Assembly: GCA_934648845.1 (NCBI GenBank)
Contig: CAKUFS010000016.1
Coordinates: 1-47,467, forward strand
Direction of reading: 5' to 3'
Source of the DNA: an uncultured Eggerthellaceae bacterium
GTDB taxonomy: Bacteria > Actinomycetota > Coriobacteriia > Coriobacteriales > Eggerthellaceae
DNA length: 47,467 bases
The number at the start of each line of letters is the position of its first letter. The stretch's first letter is position 1. The notes beneath the pieces were generated by a model. That model saw only the letters and a list, made by a program, of their open reading frames with translations, was not told where the DNA came from and made no database searches. Position numbers and translations under genes: made by a program. This document shows, piece by piece, positions 41,153 to 47,467 of the stretch.

Positions 41153-42793
41153 CTAGATTGGTGTGTTGGAGTTCTTCCGATCTTCGAGTTTTGCAAGCTC
41201 TTCTCGTTCTTCGTCCGAAAGCGTGAAATCGTATTGACTCCGGTGCTTCATGCTCTTGATAAACGAGACAACCATGAAAAGAAGCAAGATTAGAATGGGC
41301 AGGCCACAGACAATCGAGGACGTTTGCAGCGCCTCCAGGCCACCGCTGTAGAGCAACACGAAAGCGATTGCTCCAATGAGTACGCCCCAAAATACAATCA
41401 AATACTTGGGAGCTCCTTTACCTGCGGCAACGCGTTTTTCCATTTCGGATTCTTTCACGACCATTTCCGCTATGGTGAGCGTCATGGATTGCGCAAGCGT
41501 GATGAATGAAAGCGCAACGCAGCCAAACGACAGCACGATAAATATCGCGGTTGGAGGTATCGCTTTTGCGAAGGCGAAAAGCGATACTGCCGTGCCGTGT
41601 TGGGCGATCTCGGAAGCAAGGTTGCCCCCGGACATCTCCATGGAAATGGCCGCGCTTCCGAATACGCCGAACCACGCAATGGCAAAAAGCGCCGGGGCAA
41701 TCATGTTCACCAGAACAAATTGCCTGATGGTGCGGCCTTTCGACAGCTTGACCAAGAAGAGCCCGACCAGCGGCGCGAACGAAAGTCACCAAGCCCAGTA
41801 GAACACCGAGTTGTTCTGGACCCAGCCTGCTTGATGTGCGGGTTCCAGGTAGAAGGACTGCGGAATCAGGAACGCCAAATACTGTCCCAGCGACGATGTG
41901 GTGTTGTTGATGATGAACAGGGTATTGCCGAACACGATGGCAATAAGCAACATGGCCAGGTAAATGAGCACGTTGAAGTTGCTCACATGCTTGATTCCCT
42001 TCAGGATGCCGGTGCACGCTGCAAGGATGTACGTGGTTGCCATTACGACGATGATGATCAGCGCCAGGCTGATGCTGGAAAAATGGGTGCCGAATACGTA
42101 ATTGATGCCCGTGGCAATTTGAGTGATGCCGAAACCCAAGGAAGTTCCAATGCCGCCGATGAGCGAGAAGATGCAAACGCTGTTGATGACTTTGCCCAGC
42201 GTGCCGTTGGCTTTTTCGCCGATCAGGGGGTAAAGGCTGGAGCTGACCTGGAATTTCTTCTTGCCATTCATGATGATGAATGCGCAGCAGATTCCAGCAG
42301 ACGTATAGATTGCATAGGGGTGAAGCGCCCAATGTAGAAACGCGTACTTCAGCGCGCCTTCCGCTGCTTCTTGCGTGGAGCCTTCGTAGCCTGCGAATAC
42401 CGGGGGAGCAATGTAGTTTGCCAAAGGCTCGGCAATGCCGTAGAACGAAATGCCGATTGCCATGCCGGAGCAAAGTACGATAGCGAACCAAGTTCCGAAC
42501 TTCATCTCGGGTTTTGCATCTTTTCCGCCGAGTTTGACGTTGCCCGCTTTAGAGAAAGCAGCCCAGAAGCAGAAGACAAGAAGAATGGTTGCGCCGATTG
42601 CGTAGAACCATCCGAAGTTGGTGGTAAGGAATTCCAGCGTTTTGGATGCGCCCGCGCTGAATGCTTGGGGGATAGCGATTCCAGCGATGACCGCAATAAG
42701 AACGAGTGTCGCGGGCGGAACAAAGGTCGGCATATCAAGGATCTTGATAGGATTGCCGCTTAGAGCGTTTCTCTTTGTCCGATCTTTTCCCAT
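41153..42793 (-). pseudogene. Second BCCT-family transporter interrupted by one UGA
   Basis: From ATG 42793 (SD TAGGAG) the frame encodes an almost complete paralogue of the neighbouring carrier (ISFYGIAEPLANYIAPP, GGIGTSLGFGITQIATGINYVFG) up to SVFYWAW, where TGA (41786-41788) stands at the place of a conserved Trp (FYWAWW in the intact copy). Translation then continues in the same frame as LSFAPLVGLFLVKLSKGRTIRQFV to the natural end at 41153. Apart from this codon the gene has no defect, so inactivation is recent, or the codon is read through at low level. The split falls in the TM8 substrate box. Confidence 0.85.
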
Positions 42794-42860
42794 GACCACT
42801 CCTATCACTATTGCGTACCATTCTAAATGATACCAAGTTCAGCAGAATGTCATTCAAAAA

Positions 42861-42875
42861 GTAATCAATGATTAC
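42861..42875. promoter_or_regulatory. Shared palindrome, site B
   Basis: GTAATCA-A-TGATTAC is a perfect 7+1+7 palindrome, 68 bp upstream of the second BCCT gene start. The surrounding 42794-43169 is very AT-rich and contains the divergent promoters; no gene is seen in it. Confidence 0.7.
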
Positions 42876-42989
42876 CAAAGACAATATAACACGCTCAAAT
42901 TGAAAAAGCTACCGAGAAAAATAAGAATATTTTTAGCTTAATATTCAAAATTAGGTATATATAAAGCAGTTTTATGCATATAAATTGAT

Positions 42990-43004
42990 GTAATTGGTGA
43001 TAAC
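42990..43004. promoter_or_regulatory. Shared near-palindrome, site C
   Basis: GTAATTGGTGATAAC is related to sites A and B and lies 166 bp upstream of the divergent MFS gene. Confidence 0.5.
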
Positions 43005-43169
43005 TTTAAATTCCATAAAAGAAAAATATTTAGGCAAAGGATTGCGGTGGACTTTGCCGTTGATTTTTGCGCGCTGGGGCTTAGCATCGAGCTGTGAATG
43101 CGGAAACCGTTTTTACAACTGTTAGCTTTTTTGTAAATAACAAGAAAACGAAAAAAAAGATGAACTATC

Positions 43170-44585
43170 ATGGGAAATATGGAAATAGTAAAGACAAAAC
43201 CTGAAGAAGCGAACGATGCAGTTGCGGCTTACGGCAATGCCGATTCTGTTCATCGGGGTGCTTCTGTATCTACTGCATTCAATGTGGCCAGCCTAAACGA
43301 AGACGTCCGTCCTAAACTCTGGACGGGCGTTTTCATGCTCATCATTTTCATTACCTTTGTGTGCTTTGTGATTGGGCAGGGGCTCAACGCCGGAACATCG
43401 GTGTACCTTTCGCACAGGGGGTATGGGGAATCGCTGTCAGGCGTGCTTGCGTTGGTATTTTCAGCGGCCGCGGCCATTATGCGCCTTACCGTAGGTCCCT
43501 TGATTGATAGGGGACGTTGTTCGCTTGTGATTGCCGTAGGTGTTGCGGTTCTTACAGCGGGCGCCTTTATTCCCGTTGCGCTCGATGGCGTTGAAGCGCT
43601 CGTGGTAAGTAGAATCTTGCAGGGCATCGGTTTTGCCATGTCCACAACAGCTGCGGCGACAGCCGCGGCCGAGGTGCTTCCCGCGAAAAGGCTTGGCGAA
43701 GGGATCGGGTATCACGGGCTTGGTCAGGCAATTGCAATGGCAATTGGGCCTGCGTTCGCTCTGTATCTTGTTGGAACCGATCCTGCCTCTAATCTGTATC
43801 TTGGTCTTACGCTTGCCGGTATTGTTGGTTTGATTGCGGCGTTTTTCGTTCGTTACGAACATAGGCCTAAGGTTTTGCCGGAAACATCGGCGTTTCGCAT
43901 GCGGTATGAGCGCAAGCAAGAATTGGAACGTGCGTGCGAAGGGCGTAGTGAAGCGCTGGATGCTTCGCCCGATGTGCCGGACGGTGTTGCTGCTTCTGTG
44001 GCAAAGCGAGGCGGTCTTTCTTCTTTGTTCGAACCCCGTGCGCTTGCGGGTGCCTTGCCCGTGATGGTGATTTCGCCTACCTTTGGCTTTGGTATCTTCT
44101 TTGTGGGACTGTACGGCACCGAGCTGGGTGTAGGAAGCGCAAGTCTTTTCTACACGATTGCCGCTGTTAGCATGATTGTTGTGCGTTTGAAGTCGGGCGC
44201 TTTCATGGATCGTGTTGTGCCTATTAAGATTTTCACCGTTGCGGTGATTTGCGGGCTCGTGACTACTGCAATGCTATTCTTCGCTGCGGTGAGTGACTGG
44301 ATTTTCTATCTCTCGGGTATTTCTTACGGCCTGTGCCTGGGGCTTGCTATGCCGGTTAATCAATCCGTTGCGGTCAAGAACACGCCGTCCGATAGGTGGG
44401 GCGCAGCTAATGGGTTGTTTTTGCTGGCGCAGGATCTGGGAATTGGGCTCTCAAGCGTGCTTTGGGGCGTTACTGCCGAGCAGTTCGGGTTCCGGGTGAC
44501 AATTGTCCTGGTGGCATGTTGCATTGCGGTGTCGTATGCAATTGCTTGGGCAAGCTATCCCAAACGCGACAAGGCGTGGAAGTAG
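43170..44585 (+). CDS. MFS transporter next to the amine locus
   Basis: The 471-residue protein has 12 membrane helices after a 45-residue polar N-terminus. It has the MFS motif A-like loop RLTVGPLIDRGRCS between TM2 and TM3, GIGFAMSTTAAATAAAEVLPAKRLGEGIGYHGLGQA in TM4-5, and a long charged middle loop (KVLPETSAFRMRYERKQELERACEGR) between the two halves. The AraJ-like layout suits a drug or metabolite exporter. The SD before ATG 43170 is poor; ATG 43179 after GGGAAAT is an alternative. It diverges from the second BCCT gene across an AT-rich 376-bp gap that carries two shared palindromes, which suggests common control with the carriers. Confidence 0.85.
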   Translation: MGNMEIVKTKPEEANDAVAAYGNADSVHRGASVSTAFNVASLNEDVRPKLWTGVFMLIIFITFVCFVIGQGLNAGTSVYLSHRGYGESLSGVLALVFSAAAAIMRLTVGPLIDRGRCSLVIAVGVAVLTAGAFIPVALDGVEALVVSRILQGIGFAMSTTAAATAAAEVLPAKRLGEGIGYHGLGQAIAMAIGPAFALYLVGTDPASNLYLGLTLAGIVGLIAAFFVRYEHRPKVLPETSAFRMRYERKQELERACEGRSEALDASPDVPDGVAASVAKRGGLSSLFEPRALAGALPVMVISPTFGFGIFFVGLYGTELGVGSASLFYTIAAVSMIVVRLKSGAFMDRVVPIKIFTVAVICGLVTTAMLFFAAVSDWIFYLSGISYGLCLGLAMPVNQSVAVKNTPSDRWGAANGLFLLAQDLGIGLSSVLWGVTAEQFGFRVTIVLVACCIAVSYAIAWASYPKRDKAWK

Positions 44586-44782
44586 CAGCGCGGGCACAGT
44601 TTTGCTTTATGCAAAAGTCGGGTTGTAGCACATCAATAGAACGCTTGTTCTGCTGTTTGCTTTTCTGACATGGGAAGACGTTGTCTTTACGTTCGCAATT
44701 CAGGCCGCTGGTGTATGTTCCTTCGTTCCAAAATGCCCCTGATTGGTTGATTTCCGGCCACGTTGTCGAAAAAACGCCTTCT

Positions 44783-44971
44783 AATTCGAAGTTGATGCAG
44801 GTTGGAAGTAGGTCGGGGTTCCGATGCTTGGGACTTCCGAGCGACTCGTTTTTTCGACAGGGTTCTGAACTGGGCTTTTTCCGGACCTGTCGTAATCACC
44901 ACTTCGGATGAGCGAGTTTTCCCTTGATTTTAGCGTCTCCGCCTACTTCCAACCTGCATCAACTTCGAATT
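44783..44971. repeat. Perfect 30-bp inverted repeat element, second example
   Basis: Arms 44783-44812 and 44942-44971 are exact complements, separated by 129 bp. Inside, TGTCGAAAAAACG (about 44764-44776) and CGTTTTTTCGACA (about 44849-44861) form a second overlapping pair. The region 44586-45000 has no credible ORF. Geometry copies the element at 10067-10247, although the arm sequences differ. Confidence 0.85.
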
Positions 44972-44984
44972 TGGAGCCCAAAAT

Positions 44985-45164
44985 TCAACAACATGCAGGA
45001 ATTGCAGACAAGGAAGCGTTGAAATGCGATTCCAGGAAGCTGCTAACTTCTAGGGAGGGCGAAGACTTGCCGGAGCGGCGCATCCCCGTGATCACTTTGA
45101 TGCCCCGGGTACCCTCGAGCGCCCAAAGCCGCTCCATGTACGTATTGCGGTCTACCCAAGCCAT
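44985..45164 (-). pseudogene. N-terminal stub of an AAA_14/DUF4143 ATPase
   Basis: The frame MAWVDRNTYMERLWALEGTRGIKVITGMRRSGKS matches the start of the full ATPase at 45909 (IRGFYHDDGMIKVITGVRRCGKS), including the P-loop, then changes to unrelated sequence and stops. SD AAGGAG at 45171-45176 precedes ATG 45164. Only the Walker A region is left, so the gene was truncated shortly after it. Confidence 0.75.
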
Positions 45165-45172
45165 CATCAGCT

Positions 45173-45223
45173 CCTTCTCGGTTTCGAAACTCGAATTGTT
45201 TTAAAGTTTCGAAACCGAGAAGG
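45173..45223. promoter_or_regulatory. 19-bp inverted repeat overlapping the SD of the ATPase stub
   Basis: Arms CCTTCTCGGTTTCGAAACT (45173-45191) and complement (45205-45223) are perfect around 13 nt. Each contains the palindrome GTTTCGAAAC. On the minus strand the proximal arm covers four bases of the AAGGAG SD. It may be an operator, an RNA hairpin that masks the ribosome site, or both. Confidence 0.75.
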
Positions 45224-45256
45224 CAATATGCGCAAGGAAGCACCCGCGCGTGCTAC

Positions 45257-45386
45257 AATGCGGGCACCAGAGATGAAAACACAGTCCCCGTCGGGTAGTC
45301 GTGGGCGTGCGGGAATCCGCATCAGTAACCTGCCTCCTTGGTTGTCCCTTCTCTGCATGGTCATCTACATAAAGGAGGAACCAACC
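45257..45386 (+). promoter_or_regulatory. Structured leader of yjdF, candidate yjdF riboswitch
   Basis: An extended -10 (TGCTACAAT, 45248-45256) precedes a ~125-nt leader with CCAGAGA (about 45272) able to pair with TCTCTGCATGG (about 45352), a purine-rich GATGAAAACACAGTC segment and a small hairpin TGCGGG-AAT-CCGCA. yjdF genes in Firmicutes are controlled by an azaaromatic-sensing RNA in this position. Membership of that class here is inferred from gene context and not verified by alignment. Confidence 0.45.
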
Positions 45387-45806
45387 ATGCAGATCAGCGT
45401 GTCGTCCACCCTGACCGTATATCACGACGGCCAATTCTGGGTCGGGCTGGCGGAGCATGTCGAGGACGGCAGATACGGCGTTGCCCGCATCGTCTTCGGC
45501 GCAGAGCCGTCCGATGAGGAGATCCTGCGATTCGTTGCAAGCGAATGGGAGAAGCTCTCGTTCTTCGGCGACAAGGCCACTGAAACAAGCAAGCCCGCGA
45601 GGAACCCTAAGCGCCGCGCCCGCGAGGCATCGAAAGCCCTTAAACTGCCCGCGATGAGCACCAAGGCACAACAGGTGCTCGCGAGTCGGCGGGAGGCAAT
45701 GAAACGGGAGTCGGTACGCGCAAGAAGCCAACGCCGTGCGGAAGAGGCGAAAGCGCGCTTCGAGCAGAGAAAACTGAAGCGCAAGCGGAAGCATCGTGGG
45801 CATTGA
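45387..45806 (+). CDS. yjdF: YjdF-family protein (DUF2992)
   Basis: The 139-residue protein starts at ATG 45387 with SD AAAGGAGG 8 nt upstream; the long upstream extension of the frame has no SD. The N-terminal half is the YjdF domain (STLTVYHDGQFWVGLAEHVEDGRYGVARIVFGAEPSDEEILRFVASEWEKLSF). The C-terminal half is very basic and coiled-coil-like, ending KRKRKHRGH, as usual in the family. The function is unknown; in Bacillus yjdF is governed by a riboswitch for azaaromatic compounds, which points to toxin tolerance. A terminator follows. Confidence 0.85.
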   Translation: MQISVSSTLTVYHDGQFWVGLAEHVEDGRYGVARIVFGAEPSDEEILRFVASEWEKLSFFGDKATETSKPARNPKRRAREASKALKLPAMSTKAQQVLASRREAMKRESVRARSQRRAEEAKARFEQRKLKRKRKHRGH

Positions 45807-45835
45807 TCGCCATTTGCGGCAGGCCCCATACAGAA

Positions 45836-45867
45836 GCGGTGTCGGTTCCACTTGAAACCGACACCGC
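45836..45867. terminator. Bidirectional hairpin between yjdF and the ATPase gene
   Basis: Perfect 12-bp arms (45836-45847 and 45856-45867) flank an 8-nt loop. It lies between two convergent genes. U-tracts are poor on both sides, but position and stability fit a shared terminator. Confidence 0.75.
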
Positions 45868-45908
45868 CATCTATTGCACCGCTCGTCAACAGCCAATCTC
45901 CATCTCGC

Positions 45909-47141
45909 TCAGAATGTCCTCCCTTCCTGCATGAACTCGGGGATGTTCGCGTGGATGATGCCGTCTCTTCGCTGGATGGGGTCGCTTCGCGTCAGCAGGT
46001 ACTTGGGATAGTTGTCCTTTATCTGGGCGAAGGGGCGATACTCGCGCTCCTCGGTGGCCCGGTCGGCCATGATGGTCATGGCCACTTGGACGTATGCATA
46101 GCCCATCTGGGGGTTCCTGAGGATGAAGTCGCATTCCAGCTTCCCGATGCGACCGACGCTGACCTTGCAACCCTGCGCGAGCGCGTAGCGATAGACGATG
46201 TTCTCGAGGACGGGCCCGTAGTTGATGCGGTTGTCGGTGTTGAGGGCGAAGTAGAAGCCCAGGTCCGCCAGGTAGTACTTTTGCTCGCCCCGCAGCGATT
46301 TTCGCGACTTCAGGTCGAAGCGGGCGCACTTGCTGACGATCTTCGCGTCTTCGAGGATCTGGAGGTATCGCGCGAGCGTCTCGCGCTTGACCTTCACGCC
46401 CTGCTTGCTCTCGAGGTCCGATTGGATGTTCGCAAGCGACGTGGTGGCGCCGAAGTTGTTGATGATGTAGTCGCGCACCTGGTTGAACACGGAGACGTTC
46501 TTGATCTTCACGCGCCTGCGGATGTCTTTCTCGAAGATCTCCTGGATTACCGCAGTGACGTAAGCGCGCTTGTCGGCGAGCTGGGGGTAATCCATCGCCT
46601 TCGGGAAACCGCCCTCGAGGATGTAGGTATCGAACTCCGCGACCGGGTTCGGGTTCACGGGCAGCCCCAAGAAGCGCTTCATCTGGCAGTACTCGCCGAA
46701 GTCCAGCGTCTGCATCTCGAACTCGATATAGCGCCCGGTTAGCTTCGTGGCCAGCTCCCCTGAAAGCAGGTAGGAGTTCGACCCGGTGATGAAGATGGAG
46801 AATCCGCCTTCGGTGCGAAACCCGTTGAGCACGTCCTCGAAACCCTCGACGTTTTGCACCTCGTCGATAAAAAGGTACTTCCTCCCCGAGACAGCGAGCA
46901 GGGGCTCGATGAGGGCCTCGAGCTGTTCCGGGGCCTTGACGGATCGGTACCCGTATCGGTCGAGGTCGAAAAAGACGATGTGCTCGTCATCGACGCCTTC
47001 GGTCCTCAGCTCTTCGGCGATGCACTGCATGAGGCAGGACTTGCCGCAGCGGCGGACGCCGGTGATGACCTTGATCATCCCGTCATCATGGTAGAAGCCG
47101 CGGATCTTCTTCAGATAGTTTTCTCTAGGAAATAAACGCAT
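45909..47141 (-). CDS. AAA_14/DUF4143 ATP-binding protein
   Basis: The 410-residue protein from ATG 47141 (GGAG 5 nt upstream; ATG 47159 lacks an SD) has an AAA_14 ATPase domain: Walker A GVRRCGKS near residue 30 and Walker B KYLFIDEVQN near 90, with sensor segment FITGSNSYLLSGELATKLTGRY. A DUF4143 C-terminal domain follows (NNFGATTSLANIQSDL ... ETLARYLQILEDAKIV ... YYLADLGFYFALN ... NIVYRYAL ... VSVGRIGKLECDFI, a PD-(D/E)xK-like core). Family members are abundant in gut anaerobes, often many per genome; their role is unclear, with nuclease or conflict functions suspected. An inverted repeat overlaps its SD and start. Confidence 0.85.
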   Translation of the reverse strand: MRLFPRENYLKKIRGFYHDDGMIKVITGVRRCGKSCLMQCIAEELRTEGVDDEHIVFFDLDRYGYRSVKAPEQLEALIEPLLAVSGRKYLFIDEVQNVEGFEDVLNGFRTEGGFSIFITGSNSYLLSGELATKLTGRYIEFEMQTLDFGEYCQMKRFLGLPVNPNPVAEFDTYILEGGFPKAMDYPQLADKRAYVTAVIQEIFEKDIRRRVKIKNVSVFNQVRDYIINNFGATTSLANIQSDLESKQGVKVKRETLARYLQILEDAKIVSKCARFDLKSRKSLRGEQKYYLADLGFYFALNTDNRINYGPVLENIVYRYALAQGCKVSVGRIGKLECDFILRNPQMGYAYVQVAMTIMADRATEEREYRPFAQIKDNYPKYLLTRSDPIQRRDGIIHANIPEFMQEGRTF

Positions 47142-47171
47142 ACTGGCTCCGATCTTCATTGGAGCCAGTAT
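47140..47171. promoter_or_regulatory. 11-bp inverted repeat over the SD and start of the DUF4143 ATPase gene
   Basis: ATACTGGCTCC (47140-47150) and GGAGCCAGTAT (47161-47171) are perfect complements around 10 nt. On the minus strand the GGAG SD (47147-47150) and two bases of the ATG lie in the proximal arm, and a -10-like TATACT overlaps the distal arm. It can act as DNA operator or as an RNA hairpin blocking initiation. Confidence 0.75.
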
Positions 47172-47242
47172 ATCAAATTACTAGTTTATTAGGGTATTCT
47201 TTATTGACCAAATGACTTATACCCCCATAACTAAAGAATTTC

Positions 47243-47467
47243 TTATTCCCACTCGACCGTGCCAACGGGCTTCGGGGTTAGGTCGTAGCACACGCGGCAG
47301 ATGCCGGGAACTTCTGCGGTGATGCGCGCCGTGATGCGCTTGAGCAACGCCCAGTCAAGCTCGGGAACCTCGGCGGTCATAACGTCAACCGTGTTGATGC
47401 AGCGGATGATGCAGGGCCAGTCGTAGGCACGCTTGCCGTCGCGCACGCCGGTTGCGCGGAAGTCGGG
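47243..47467 (-). CDS. guaA: GMP synthase (glutamine-hydrolysing), C-terminal end
   Basis: Only the last 74 residues are in the window; the gene continues beyond the right edge. The sequence (DFRATGVRDGKRAYDWPCIIRCINTVDVMTAEVPELDWALLKRITARITAEVPGICRVCYDLTPKPVGTVEWE) is the conserved dimerisation domain and C-terminus of GuaA, ending KPxGTxEWE. The enzyme amidates XMP to GMP using ATP and glutamine in the cytoplasm. A core housekeeping gene here marks the end of the accessory stretch. Between its stop and the ATPase start lie only ~100 AT-rich nt with the ATPase promoter. Confidence 0.95.
   Translation of the reverse strand, partial: PDFRATGVRDGKRAYDWPCIIRCINTVDVMTAEVPELDWALLKRITARITAEVPGICRVCYDLTPKPVGTVEWE

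Noticed and set aside
41786..41788. Selenocysteine codon in the BCCT gene
   Set aside because: The paralogue has Trp there, not Cys, and no SECIS-like hairpin is evident right after the codon.
41786..41788. Alternative genetic code with UGA as Trp
   Set aside because: Several clean genes in the window end with TGA at the natural family length.
41418..42491. Minus-strand open frame of 357 codons
   Set aside because: It runs in another frame of the same strand as the broken BCCT gene and is rich in Arg and His; the BCCT frame has the conserved motifs.
42938..43171. 77-codon ORF in the AT-rich gap
   Set aside because: It covers the divergent promoter region, has no SD, and its translation looks random.

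Overview
The window looks like a chromosomal segment of an anaerobic actinobacterium of the class Coriobacteriia, probably Eggerthellaceae. The signs are mid-50s G+C by eye, a pair of polytopic membrane proteins of the type annotated DUF5692 in that family, an MttB-superfamily methyltransferase beside BCCT carriers, a large InlB-repeat surface protein, a NapH-like polyferredoxin with a CD1871A-type CXXC microprotein, and an EFR1-type flavodoxin-ferredoxin relic. No tRNA, rRNA or CRISPR array was seen. The segment ends inside the 3' end of guaA.

Region 1 (1-9.9 kb) is accessory and conflict-like. A truncated AlbA_2 protein sits behind three 21-bp repeats. It is followed by an operon of a microORF, a metallopeptidase/vWA protein, a MoxR-type AAA+ ATPase, an LRR/ankyrin-like protein, a HEPN protein, an unknown acidic protein and a DUF1351-DEDDh exonuclease. 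Internal repeats show that this was once a tandem array. The second microORF-vWA-MoxR module has collapsed by deletion to a 48-codon ORF, leaving its downstream HEPN gene in the slot that the LRR gene occupies in the first copy.

Region 2 (9.9-25 kb) starts with 1.4 kb of repeat-rich noncoding DNA holding a perfect 30-bp inverted repeat. It continues with a DHA2 MFS exporter, a decayed EFR1 gene, the cell-wall-anchored surface protein, an XRE regulator with a long palindromic operator, a UvrA-like ABC protein, a second XRE regulator with repeated operators, and a TetR plus two DUF5692-type membrane proteins in one operon with a palindrome near its promoter.

Region 3 (25-32.6 kb) is an island of relics and conflict genes. 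It holds a TnpV remnant, RhuM, a startless gene fragment, a three-gene operon (helical protein, TerB-domain protein, glycine-zipper membrane protein), a broken AbiEi-like gene, a hypothetical gene, an IS3-family transposase tail and a complete Phd/YoeB-type toxin-antitoxin pair.

Region 4 (32.7-44.6 kb) is metabolic. A redox operon (CD1871A-type microprotein, NapH-like polyferredoxin, TlpA-like lipoprotein) diverges from a two-component system. A quaternary-amine locus follows: TetR, non-pyrrolysine MttB-family methyltransferase, intact BCCT carrier, second BCCT carrier interrupted by UGA at a conserved Trp, and a divergent MFS carrier. A 15-bp near-palindrome recurs before all three carriers.

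Region 5 (44.6 kb to end) has a second perfect 30-bp inverted repeat, an AAA_14/DUF4143 ATPase stub, yjdF with a structured leader, an intact AAA_14/DUF4143 ATPase, and the 3' end of guaA. Both ATPase start sites carry inverted repeats overlapping the Shine-Dalgarno sequence.
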